Origin: G963667675 sp965197565 | GTDB lineage: Bacteria > Chloroflexota > Dehalococcoidia > Lucifugimonadales > UBA3495 | Length of the DNA stretch: 64,000 nucleotides | Assembly: GCA_965197565.1 (NCBI GenBank) | Contig: CBDANK010000002.1 | Coordinates: forward strand, 744,001 to 808,000 | Reading direction: 5' to 3' | Part shown: positions 1 to 8,212 of the stretch, one piece after another | How the letters are laid out: each line of letters starts with the position of its first letter | Numbering within the stretch: position 1 is the first letter of the stretch | Position numbers and translations under genes: made by a program | Notes under the pieces: generated by a model | Databases searched by the model: none | Told to the model about the DNA's origin: nothing | What the model saw: the letters and a program-made list of their open reading frames with translations, nothing else

Positions 1-263
1 TCGGGAATGTAACCCCCCAGACGCACGTTTTCCACCCTGCCGCCATCCCTGCTCAGCTTTTCCGGTTCTTCAAACCTGAGTCCGGTCTGTGTCCCCGGAG
101 TGATGCTCATCACTTCCATGCCGTCGCAAATCCACCAGTCGCCCCTCTCCAAATTTTCTACGCGAGGCAATCGGTCTTTGAACTTTGATTCCCCCCTGCT
201 GGTCCATAGGTCTACCGGTTCGACCACGTGGTTGTCCGAAGATATGACTCTATAATCGACCAT
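1..263 (-). CDS. Amidohydrolase family 2 protein, N-terminal part
   Basis: The first 87 residues of a protein that runs off the left edge of the window. It opens with MVDYRVISSDNHVVEP, in which D10, H12 and E15 form the D-x-H-x-x-E metal-binding start of the amidohydrolase 2 (COG2159) family of TIM-barrel hydrolases and decarboxylases. The complete protein encoded at 16827-17954 starts in the same way, so the two are probably paralogues. A strong Shine-Dalgarno (GAGGAGGG on the minus strand, 270-277) lies six bases before the ATG. The substrate cannot be told from this fragment. Confidence 0.85.
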   Translation of the reverse strand, partial: MVDYRVISSDNHVVEPVDLWTSRGESKFKDRLPRVENLERGDWWICDGMEVMSITPGTQTGLRFEEPEKLSRDGGRVENVRLGGYIP

Positions 264-754
264 GTTTCACCCTCCTCTTTTCCACTGTAACAAGCTCACT
301 GCGCCGGCCCGTGAGGACAGGCCGCTGATGCCAGCAATTATCCGCCTGTCATAGGCAAGAGTCAATACTATTTATTACCCCAATGCGGCCTACTCGAAAC
401 CGGCGATTCAACTGAAACCCGCATTCTTAGTGCCCCTCCTCCGAACTGAGCCGCCCGCACCAACCCAGACAAAGGGCGTTTGAAGGCGTTCTGTCTTTGA
501 GCTTTGACTCGGCCTTACCGGTTTATATTTTACGAATACCGTAGCATTATAAAAGATTAACGTTATTAAAACAAGCTATAATGGTCAAATACAACGTAAC
601 CAATGTGAAAAAAGTACAATCTTGACAATTACAACTTACTCTATGTAATCTTGCTTCCACTGGGTGAGGAGAACTCCGCCGATTCGGTACCCCCATATAT
701 CCCTGCCTAGCTTCCCCCAATAGTACGTTAGTCCCTCACAAGAAGGAGTCCGTG
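264..754. other. Intergenic region upstream of the binding-protein array
   Basis: No gene was seen here. From about 417 onward the sequence matches 7870-8212, the gap before the fifth binding-protein gene, including the C-rich stretch near 435, a sigma70-like promoter and the leader before the start codon. The bases CGCATTCTT near 422-430 look like the tail of the terminator that closes the other array units, without its stem. This suggests that another copy once lay to the left and was lost, or that the array unit runs from terminator to terminator. Confidence 0.6.
622..649 (+). promoter_or_regulatory. Sigma70-like promoter of the binding-protein array
   Basis: TTGACA at 622-627 and TGTAAT at 644-649 are separated by 16 bases. 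The same boxes with the same spacing occur at 8080-8107 in front of the fifth gene of the array, in conserved flanking sequence. The start site would lie about 95 bases before the first gene. Confidence 0.6.
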
Positions 755-2506
755 ATGAAGTCCAAGACCGCTAGGCTGCATTCGCTTCTGGTCCTGCTGG
801 CATTGGCGATGGCGTCTATCCTCTTCGTCGCGGCCTGCGGCGGCGGCGGCGAGGCCACCGCAGGCCCCCAAGAGTCCGAGGTGGCCGAGGTGGCTGAGGA
901 AGCCGAGGAGGCCAAGGACGCCGCCGCTACTGCCGAGGCCGCCGCCGCAGCCGAGGCCGCCGCTACTGCCGAGGTCGTTGCCGCGGCCGAGGTCGCTAAA
1001 GCATACGAACTTGCCGAGACTGCTGCCCAGGTCGCCGAGGAGACCGACGTCGCCGAGGTCGGCGAGGAGGGGGGGCCGAAGTACGGTGGCACGCTAATAG
1101 TTACGTTAGCCCCTAACCTCGTGGGGTTGGACCCGATTTTTATTACAGGCGAGGTTGGCATTGTCATTAACCAGCAAGTTTATGACAACCTGCTCATGAT
1201 CCAGCCGGACCTATCCGTGAAGCCGGAGTTGGCCACCTCCTGGGAGCCCAACGAGGACTTCACGTCCTACACCTTCCACCTGCGGGAGGGCGTGAAGTTC
1301 CACCACGGGAAGGAGTTCAAGACGGAGGACGTGGTCTTCAACGTTAACCGGTGGGTGGATCCCGTGTTGGACTCTTCGATGCGGCCCACATTCGAGGTAA
1401 TCAAGGAAATGGTCGTCATCGACGACTACACCATCCGCTTCGACCTCGTAGCTCCCAACGCGTTCTTCCCGACCTATTTTTCGATCTTCGGAGCGCGGAT
1501 CCTCCCCGCCGACGTGGATGTCGAGCGGCTGACCTTGGAGGAGTTCGGCTCGGGGCCCTTCATGATTGACGAGCACCTGCCGGGCCAACGCACTACGTTG
1601 GTGCGGAATCCCGACTACTGGGAGGAGGGCCGCCCCTACCTGGATGAGATTGTCGTCCTGAGTATCAATGAGCCGGCAACCCGGGCCGAGGCACTCAAGA
1701 GCGGTGACGTGGACGTCATATATAAGCTGACCCCGCAGAGCGTCCCCGGCCTCGAGGCCCACTCCGACACCACGGTGTTGAAGGCGACCAGCTTCTCCTA
1801 CATCGCGCTGCCCATGCCCACCAACCGGCCGCCCTTCGACAACAAGCTGGTCCGGAAGGCCTTTCAAGCTGCAACGGACCGGGAAGCCATCAACCAAGCG
1901 GCGTTGCTGGGGCTGGGCATCGTCGCCCGCGATCACCCCATTCACCCCGCCCACCCCGCCTTCGCGCCGCAGTATGCACCCCCGGACTACAACCCCGAAC
2001 TGGCCAAGTCGCTGCTGGAGCAGGCCGGATACCCGGACGGGGTCGAAGTCACCCTGTACACAGCCGACGTGGGGCCAGGGATGATCGAATTGGCGGTGGC
2101 ATTCAAGGAGAGCGCTGCGCCCGCGGGTATTCGGGTTAACGTCGAGCGAGTGTCTCCGGACGGGTTCTGGGACGTTGTCTGGAATAATGATCTGTTCACT
2201 GTCGTCTATTGGTTTGGCCGCATTCCGGACCAAGCCCTGAGCATCCAGACTCACAGCGAGTCCGCCTGGAATGCGCCGAATTACAACAACCCGGTGGTTG
2301 ACGCGCTGATCGTCAAGGCCAGGGGGCAGGACCTTGAGGGCCGGAAGGAGACCTACGGGGAGATCCAGCGCATTCTGATCGATGACGTACCGCGTATTGT
2401 CCCGGCATTCCAGCCGTGGCTGTACGGCGCTCGCAACAACGTACGAGGCGCAGACCCCCATCCGCTGGGCTGGCCCTTCTTCCAGGACGCCTGGATAGAC
2501 GATTAG
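755..2506 (+). CDS. ABC transporter substrate-binding lipoprotein, family 5 (array copy 1)
   Basis: A 583-residue extracytoplasmic solute-binding protein of the SBP_bac_5 (peptide/nickel/opine) family, expected to be lipid-anchored outside the membrane and to hand its ligand to an ABC permease. The signal peptide ends in a lipobox, VAAC, with C28 as the lipidated cysteine. An Ala/Glu/Val-rich linker of about 75 residues follows, the longest of the six copies, and then the binding domain (FHHGKEFKTEDV, RNPDYWEEGRPYLDE). The ATG at 755 is preferred to the GTG at 752 because it lies six bases after AAGGAG (743-748). The C-terminus DAWIDD is intact. The ligand is unknown; peptides are only a family-level guess. 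Confidence 0.92.
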   Translation: MKSKTARLHSLLVLLALAMASILFVAACGGGGEATAGPQESEVAEVAEEAEEAKDAAATAEAAAAAEAAATAEVVAAAEVAKAYELAETAAQVAEETDVAEVGEEGGPKYGGTLIVTLAPNLVGLDPIFITGEVGIVINQQVYDNLLMIQPDLSVKPELATSWEPNEDFTSYTFHLREGVKFHHGKEFKTEDVVFNVNRWVDPVLDSSMRPTFEVIKEMVVIDDYTIRFDLVAPNAFFPTYFSIFGARILPADVDVERLTLEEFGSGPFMIDEHLPGQRTTLVRNPDYWEEGRPYLDEIVVLSINEPATRAEALKSGDVDVIYKLTPQSVPGLEAHSDTTVLKATSFSYIALPMPTNRPPFDNKLVRKAFQAATDREAINQAALLGLGIVARDHPIHPAHPAFAPQYAPPDYNPELAKSLLEQAGYPDGVEVTLYTADVGPGMIELAVAFKESAAPAGIRVNVERVSPDGFWDVVWNNDLFTVVYWFGRIPDQALSIQTHSESAWNAPNYNNPVVDALIVKARGQDLEGRKETYGEIQRILIDDVPRIVPAFQPWLYGARNNVRGADPHPLGWPFFQDAWIDD

Positions 2507-2574
2507 ATACTCCCATATATCCCTGCCTAGCTTCCCCCAATAGTACGTTAGTCCCTCACAAGAAGGAGTCCGTG

Positions 2575-4254
2575 ATGAAGTCCAAGACCGCTAGGCTGCA
2601 TTCGCTTCTGGTCCTGCTGGCAGTGGCGATGGCGTCTATCCTCTTCGTCGCGGCCTGCGGCGGCGGCGGTGAGGCCACCGCAGGCCCCCAAGCGGTCGAG
2701 GAGACTGAGGTCCCCGAGGTCACTGAGGAGGCCAAGGCCGCCGAACTCGCAGAGCTTGCTGAGGCCGCAGAGGGGATCGTCTTGCATGCCGAGGTCGCCG
2801 AGGTCGCAGCGCCGGCTGAGGAGGGGGCGCCGAAGTACGGTGGCACGCTGCGATTTGCCTTCTATGTGAACAACGTGACGCTGGACCCGCTTTTTGGTGG
2901 ATTCGTCATTGACATCGCCATCCTCCAGGCAGCCTACGACAACCTGCTCATGATCCAGCCAGACCTTTCGGTGAAGCCGGAGCTGGCCACGCACTGGGAG
3001 GCCAACGACGACCTCTCGTCCTACACCTTCTACCTGCGCGAGGGGGTGAAGTTCCACCACGGGAAGGAGTTCAAGGCGGAAGACGTGCTCTCCACCTTCG
3101 AGCGGCTGATGGATCCGGTGGTGGACTCTCCGGCGCGGGCCACATTCTCAACAGTTATCAAGGATGTAGTTGCCCTTGATGACTACACTGTCCGCTTCGA
3201 CCTCGTCGGCCCCAACGCCTTCTTCCTGGACACCCTATCGATCTATCAAGCGCGGATCGTCCCTTCCGACGTGGATGTGGAGCGGCTGTACTTGGAGGAG
3301 TTCGGCACGGGGCCCTTCATCATTGAGGAATACTTGCCGGGCGAACGCACCACGATGGTGCGGAACCCCGACTACTGGGAGCAGGGCAAGCCCTACCTGG
3401 ATGAGCTCGTCATCCTCTTTATCCCCGAGGCTGCAACCCGGGCCGAGATGCTCAAGAGCGGCGACGTGGAGCTCGTATATCAGTTGGAACCCCAGAGCGT
3501 AGCCGGCATCGCGGACTATCCCGACACTGTGGTGCTGAACAAGGCCAGCCTGTCCTGGAACGGACTGGTCATGCGCGTCGACACGTCGCCCTTCGACAAC
3601 AAGTTGGTCCGGCAGGCGATGCAAGCCGCAACGGACCGGCAATCCATCAACCAAGCGGCGCTGCTGGGGCTGGGCATCATCGCCCGCGACCACCCCGTTC
3701 CCCCCATCGACCCCCGCTTCGCGCCCCAGTATGCACCCCCTGAGTACAACCCCGAACTGGCCAAGCAACTACTGGCGGAGGCCGGGTACCCGGACGGGAT
3801 CGATGTCACCCTGCACACAGCCGACGTCGGTTCAGGGTTGATCGAAATGGCGCTGGCATTCAAGGAGAGCGCCGCGCCCGCGGGCATTCGGGTCGATGTC
3901 GTGCGGACGGCTGTGGACGTGTTCTGGGACGAGATGTGGAATCATGAGGCGTTCACCGTCACCTTTTGGTATGGCCGGCCCAATCCGGACCAAGCCCTGA
4001 GCATCCAGATCATGAGCGACGTCGCCTGGAACGCGCCGCGTTACAACAACGCGGAGCTTGATGAGCTGATCATCAAGGCCAGGGGACAGGACCTTGAGGG
4101 CCAGATAGAGACCTACGCTGAGGTCCAGCGCATTATGATCGACGACGTGCCGCGTATTATCCCGGCATTCCAGCCGTGGATATACGGCGCCCGCGCCAAT
4201 GTGCGAGGTGTAACCCCCCATTGGGCTGGGGGCCCGTCCAAGACGCCTGGATAG
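2575..4254 (+). CDS. ABC transporter substrate-binding lipoprotein, family 5 (array copy 2, frameshifted tail)
   Basis: A 559-residue paralogue of copy 1, with the same signal peptide (lipobox cysteine C28) and an acidic linker of about 55 residues. It starts 68 bases after copy 1. That gap keeps the leader and Shine-Dalgarno of the other copies but has no promoter and no terminator, so copies 1 and 2 are probably co-transcribed. The tail is abnormal: after RGVTPH the reading frame shifts (a net loss of four bases near 4221) and ends in KTPG, whereas the next frame still encodes DAWIDD. An in-frame upstream extension to 2416 overlaps copy 1 and is not a credible start. Confidence 0.9.
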   Translation: MKSKTARLHSLLVLLAVAMASILFVAACGGGGEATAGPQAVEETEVPEVTEEAKAAELAELAEAAEGIVLHAEVAEVAAPAEEGAPKYGGTLRFAFYVNNVTLDPLFGGFVIDIAILQAAYDNLLMIQPDLSVKPELATHWEANDDLSSYTFYLREGVKFHHGKEFKAEDVLSTFERLMDPVVDSPARATFSTVIKDVVALDDYTVRFDLVGPNAFFLDTLSIYQARIVPSDVDVERLYLEEFGTGPFIIEEYLPGERTTMVRNPDYWEQGKPYLDELVILFIPEAATRAEMLKSGDVELVYQLEPQSVAGIADYPDTVVLNKASLSWNGLVMRVDTSPFDNKLVRQAMQAATDRQSINQAALLGLGIIARDHPVPPIDPRFAPQYAPPEYNPELAKQLLAEAGYPDGIDVTLHTADVGSGLIEMALAFKESAAPAGIRVDVVRTAVDVFWDEMWNHEAFTVTFWYGRPNPDQALSIQIMSDVAWNAPRYNNAELDELIIKARGQDLEGQIETYAEVQRIMIDDVPRIIPAFQPWIYGARANVRGVTPHWAGGPSKTPG

Positions 4255-4356
4255 ACGACTAGGTCGCCATGGTCCCAGCGCATTAGCTTTCGGACTGCCA
4301 TACCCAATAGCGATGGGATGCGACACCAACTTAACTAAGAAAAGGGGGAGTCCGTG

Positions 4357-6012
4357 ATGAGGTCCAAGACCGCCAGGCTGCATCCGCTTCTGGTCCTGCT
4401 AGCAGTAGCGATGGCGTCTGTCCTCTTCGTCGCGGCCTGCGGCGGTGGCGGCGAGGCCACCGAGGTCGCCCAGGTCGCTGAGGAGGAGGAGGACGAGGCC
4501 GCCGAGCTCGTAGAACTCGAAGCGATCGCCCTCGAGACTTCCGAGGAGGCCGAGGAAGCCGTACTGGCTGGTGAGCCAAAGAGGGGCGGCACGTTGAAAT
4601 TCGTGACCTATGCCAACCACCTGACGCTGGACCCGCCCATAACTGGACTCTCGGTCACTGACATCGCCATCACCCAGGCAGCCTACGACAACCTGCTCAT
4701 GATCCAGCCGGACTTTTCGGTGAAGCCGGAGTTGGCCACCCACTGGGAGGCCAACGACGACCTCTCCTCCTACACCTTCTACCTGCGCGAGGGCGTGAAG
4801 TTCCACCACGGCAAGGAGTTCAAGGCAGAGGACGTGGTCTCCACCTTTACCCGCCTGTTGGACCCCGTGCTGGACTCTCCGGCGAGGACCACGTTCGAAC
4901 CTATTAAGGACATGGTTATTATCGACGACTACACTGTCCGATTCGACCTCGTCGGCCCCAACGCCTTCTTCCTGGACACCCTATCGATCTATCAAGCGCG
5001 GATCGTCCCTTCCGACGTGGCCGTCGAGCGGCTGGTCCTGGAGGAGTTCGCCACTGGGCCTTTCACCATTGTGGACCACCTGCCGGGCGAACGCACGGTG
5101 ATGGTGCGGAACCCCGACTACTGGGAGGAGGGCAAGCCCTACCTGGATGAACTCATCGTCGAGTATATCCCCGAGGCTGCAACCCGGGCCGAGGCGCTAA
5201 AGAGCGGCGACATCGACGTTGTGTACCAGTTGGAACCCCAGAGTGTCGAGGGTCTCGAGGCCCATCCCGACACTGTGGTGCTGAACCGGCCCAGTCTGTC
5301 CTGGATTGGGCTGGTCATGCGCGTCGACAGGCCGCCCTTCGACAACAAGCTGATCCGGCAGGCGATGCAAGCCGCAACGGACCGGCAAGCCATCAACCAA
5401 GCGGCGCTGCTGGGACTGGGCGAAATCGCCTATGACCACATCATTCCACAGAACGACCCCCGCTTCGCGCCGCAGCATAAACCCCCGGAGTACAACCCCG
5501 AACTGGCCAAGCAACTACTGGCGGAGGCCGGATACCCGGACGGGATTGACGTTACCTTGCACACAGGCGACGTCGGGCCAGGGTTGATCGGACTGGCTCT
5601 GACATTCAAGGAGAGTGCCAAGGCCGCAGGGATTAATGTCGATGTAGTGCGGAGGACTGCGGACGGGTTCTGGACCGACGTGTGGAATGTAGAGCCGTTC
5701 ACTGTCGTCTATTGGTATGGCCGGCCCAATCCGGACCAAGCCATGAGCATCCAGAACATGAGCGGCGTTGAATGGAATGCGCCGCGTCACAACAACGCAG
5801 TGCTTGACGAGCTGCTCATCAGGGCCAGGGGAGAGACCCTTGAGGACCAGATAGTGACCTACGCTGAGGTCCAGCGCATTCTGGTCGACGAGGTGCCGCG
5901 TATTATCCCGGTATTCCAGCCGTGGCTGTACGGCGCCCGCGCCAATGTGCGAGGTGTAAGCCCCCATCCGCTGGGCTGGCCGCTGGTCAACGACGCCTGG
6001 ATAGACGACTAG
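4357..6012 (+). CDS. ABC transporter substrate-binding lipoprotein, family 5 (array copy 3)
   Basis: A 551-residue paralogue with lipobox cysteine C28, a Glu-rich linker of about 43 residues (including EEEEDEAAELVELEA) and a full binding domain ending in DAWIDD. Its upstream DNA is odd. The end of copy 2 runs into the left arm of the array terminator (GATGCGACACC near 4315-4327), and then the sequence switches directly to AACTTAACTAAG and a GGGGGAG ribosome site. Both the right arm of the terminator and the promoter are missing. The gene therefore probably depends on read-through from copy 1. The ATG at 4357 is chosen over the GTG at 4354 for spacing. Confidence 0.92.
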   Translation: MRSKTARLHPLLVLLAVAMASVLFVAACGGGGEATEVAQVAEEEEDEAAELVELEAIALETSEEAEEAVLAGEPKRGGTLKFVTYANHLTLDPPITGLSVTDIAITQAAYDNLLMIQPDFSVKPELATHWEANDDLSSYTFYLREGVKFHHGKEFKAEDVVSTFTRLLDPVLDSPARTTFEPIKDMVIIDDYTVRFDLVGPNAFFLDTLSIYQARIVPSDVAVERLVLEEFATGPFTIVDHLPGERTVMVRNPDYWEEGKPYLDELIVEYIPEAATRAEALKSGDIDVVYQLEPQSVEGLEAHPDTVVLNRPSLSWIGLVMRVDRPPFDNKLIRQAMQAATDRQAINQAALLGLGEIAYDHIIPQNDPRFAPQHKPPEYNPELAKQLLAEAGYPDGIDVTLHTGDVGPGLIGLALTFKESAKAAGINVDVVRRTADGFWTDVWNVEPFTVVYWYGRPNPDQAMSIQNMSGVEWNAPRHNNAVLDELLIRARGETLEDQIVTYAEVQRILVDEVPRIIPVFQPWLYGARANVRGVSPHPLGWPLVNDAWIDD

Positions 6013-6072
6013 GGTCGTCATCGCGTAGCTTCCCCCAATAGTAGGTTAGTCTCTCACAAGGAGGAGTCCGTG

Positions 6073-7788
6073 ATGAAGTCCAAGACCGCTAGGCTGCATC
6101 CGCTTCTGGTCCTGCTAGCAGTAGCGATGGCGTCTGTCCTCTTCGTCGTGGCCTGCGGCGGCAGCGGCGAGGCCACCGAGGTCGCCCAGGTGGTCGAAGA
6201 GGCTGAGGTCCCCGAGGCCGTGGAGGAGGCCGAGGCCACTTCGGTGGCCGAAGCCGGGCAATCCGAGCTCGAAGCCGTCGGGGCCGCCGAGGGCATCGTC
6301 GTGCAGGCCGTGGAGGCCGAGGCCGCCGTGGAAGCCACGGAGGCTGGCACGCCGAAGACGGGGGGGAAGCTGACATTTGCCCTTTATGCGACCCACATAA
6401 CGAATGACCCGCCCAAAGTTGGAGTGTCGGTCATGGACATCGCCGTCACCCAGGCAGCCTATAACAACCTGCTCTTGATCCTGCCGGACCTTACTGTGAA
6501 GCCGGAGCTGGCCACCCACTGGGAGGCCAACGCTGACCTCTCGTCCTACACCTTCCACCTGCGCAAGGGCGTGAAGTTCCACCACGGGAAGGAGTTCAAG
6601 GCGGAGGATGTGCTCTTCACCTTCGAACGGCTGCTGGATCCCGTGCTGGACGTTCCGGCGCGGGCCACATTCGAAGTTATTGAGGATATAATCGCCGTCG
6701 ACGACTACACCGTCCGCTTCGACCTCAAGGGCCCCAATTCATTCTTCCCGGACTCCCTATCGATCTATCAAGCGCGGATCACGCCTTCCGACATCGATGT
6801 CGATCGGCTGATCCTGGAGGAATTCGGCACGGGGCCCTTCATGATTGTGGAGCACCTGCCGGGCGAACGCACGTCGTTTGTCCGGAACCCCGACTACTGG
6901 GAGGAGGGCAAACCCTACTTGGATGAGCTCGTCCTCCAAACTATCACCGAGGTTGCAACCCGGGCCGAGGCGCTCAAGAGCGGCGACGTGGACATCGTAT
7001 ATCAGCTGGAACCCCAGAGCGTCGCCGGTCTCGAGGCTCATCCCGATACCGTGGTGCTGAGCAGGCCCAGCCTGTCCTGGATTGGGATGTACATGCAAAC
7101 CGACTCCCCGCCCTTCGACAACAAGCTGGTCCGGCAGGCTATGCAAGCGGCAACTGACCGGGAATCCATCAACCAAGCGGCGCTGCTGGGGTTGGGCGAA
7201 ATCGCCTACGACCACCCCATTCCATCCTCAGACCCCCGCTTTTGCACCGAGTGTGAACTCCCAGAATACGACCCCGAACTGGCGAGGTCGCTGCTGGAGC
7301 AGGCCGGGTACCCGGACGGGATTGACGTCACCCTGTACTCAGGCGACATCGGGGCAGGGGTGGCCGGAATGGCGCTGGCATTCAAAGAGAGTGCTAAGGC
7401 TGCGGGCATTCGGGTCGACCTCCGGACGATAACTGTGGACTCGTTCTTAAACGAGCATTGGAATATTAGTCCGTTCGCCGTCACCTATTGGTATGGCCGG
7501 CCCAATCCGGACCAAGCCCTGAGCATCCAGATCATGAGCAACACCTCCTGGAATACTCCGCATTACAACAACGCGGAGCTTGATGCGCTGATCATCAGGG
7601 CCAGGGGTGAGACCCTTGAGGACCAGATAGCGACCTACGCGGAAATCCAGCGCATTCTGATCGAGGACGTGCCTCGGATTATTCCAGCATACCAGCCGTG
7701 GCTGTACGGCGCCCGCGCCAATGTGCGAGGTGTAAGCCCCCATCCGCTGGGCTGGCCGCTGGTCAACGACGCCTGGATAGACGACTAG
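6073..7788 (+). CDS. ABC transporter substrate-binding lipoprotein, family 5 (array copy 4)
   Basis: A 571-residue paralogue, the last gene before the terminator at 7845-7886. The signal peptide has lipobox VVAC with C28. The linker is about 64 residues and contains VEAEAAVEATEAG. The region around residues 395-405 (CTECELPEYDPEL) carries two cysteines where other copies have APQ, so the ligand pocket or surface may differ. The 60-base gap after copy 3 keeps the conserved leader and GAGGAG but no promoter. The C-terminus DAWIDD is intact. Confidence 0.92.
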   Translation: MKSKTARLHPLLVLLAVAMASVLFVVACGGSGEATEVAQVVEEAEVPEAVEEAEATSVAEAGQSELEAVGAAEGIVVQAVEAEAAVEATEAGTPKTGGKLTFALYATHITNDPPKVGVSVMDIAVTQAAYNNLLLILPDLTVKPELATHWEANADLSSYTFHLRKGVKFHHGKEFKAEDVLFTFERLLDPVLDVPARATFEVIEDIIAVDDYTVRFDLKGPNSFFPDSLSIYQARITPSDIDVDRLILEEFGTGPFMIVEHLPGERTSFVRNPDYWEEGKPYLDELVLQTITEVATRAEALKSGDVDIVYQLEPQSVAGLEAHPDTVVLSRPSLSWIGMYMQTDSPPFDNKLVRQAMQAATDRESINQAALLGLGEIAYDHPIPSSDPRFCTECELPEYDPELARSLLEQAGYPDGIDVTLYSGDIGAGVAGMALAFKESAKAAGIRVDLRTITVDSFLNEHWNISPFAVTYWYGRPNPDQALSIQIMSNTSWNTPHYNNAELDALIIRARGETLEDQIATYAEIQRILIEDVPRIIPAYQPWLYGARANVRGVSPHPLGWPLVNDAWIDD

Positions 7789-7844
7789 GATCGTCTTCGT
7801 CCCAGCGCATTAGCTTTCCGACCGCCATACCCGATAGCGATGGG

Positions 7845-7886
7845 ATGCGACACCGGTTCTTATAAGCCGGTGTCGCATTCTTTTTT
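7845..7886 (+). terminator. Rho-independent terminator after array copy 4
   Basis: A 12-base perfect stem (ATGCGACACCGG at 7845-7856 with its complement at 7867-7878) around a TTCTTATAAG loop is followed by TCTTTTTT. The same hairpin design, with different stem bases, follows copies 5 and 6. Confidence 0.9.
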
Positions 7887-8212
7887 GCTCCTCCTCCGAA
7901 CTGAACCGCTCGTACCAACCCAGTCAAAGAGCGTTTGGCTGCGTCCGGTCTTTGCACTTCGCCCCTGCCCTACTGGCCCACAGGTTACTAATACCGTAAC
8001 ATATATTACGGATTAATCCTGCTAAAATAAGCCACTACAGGTGATACGTAACGTAATCAATGTGAAAAAAGGTACAATCTTGACAATTACAACTTGTTCT
8101 ATGTAATCTTGCCCCCGCTGGGTGAGGGGAAGTCCGCTGATTCGATACCCCCATATTTCCCTGCCTAGCTTCCCCCAATAGTACGTTAGTCCCTCACAAG
8201 GAGGAGTCCGTA
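7887..8212. other. Intergenic region before array copy 5
   Basis: No gene was seen. This stretch matches the gap before copy 1 (about 430-754) along most of its length. It carries a promoter at 8080-8107 and the leader that also precedes copies 1, 2 and 4. Confidence 0.6.
8080..8107 (+). promoter_or_regulatory. Sigma70-like promoter of array copy 5
   Basis: TTGACA at 8080-8085 and TGTAAT at 8102-8107 with a 16-base spacer. Sequence and spacing match the promoter before copy 1. Confidence 0.6.

Noticed and set aside
690..754. Riboswitch in the conserved leader of the binding-protein genes
   Set aside because: The leader is conserved because the units are duplicates; it is only about 95 bases long and shows no known aptamer pattern or terminator hairpin before the start codon.
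1211..2461. A 416-codon open frame on the minus strand inside array copy 1 and similar frames opposite copies 2-6
   Set aside because: They are antisense shadows produced by the strong third-position GC bias of the real genes; they have no ribosome sites and no recognisable protein features.
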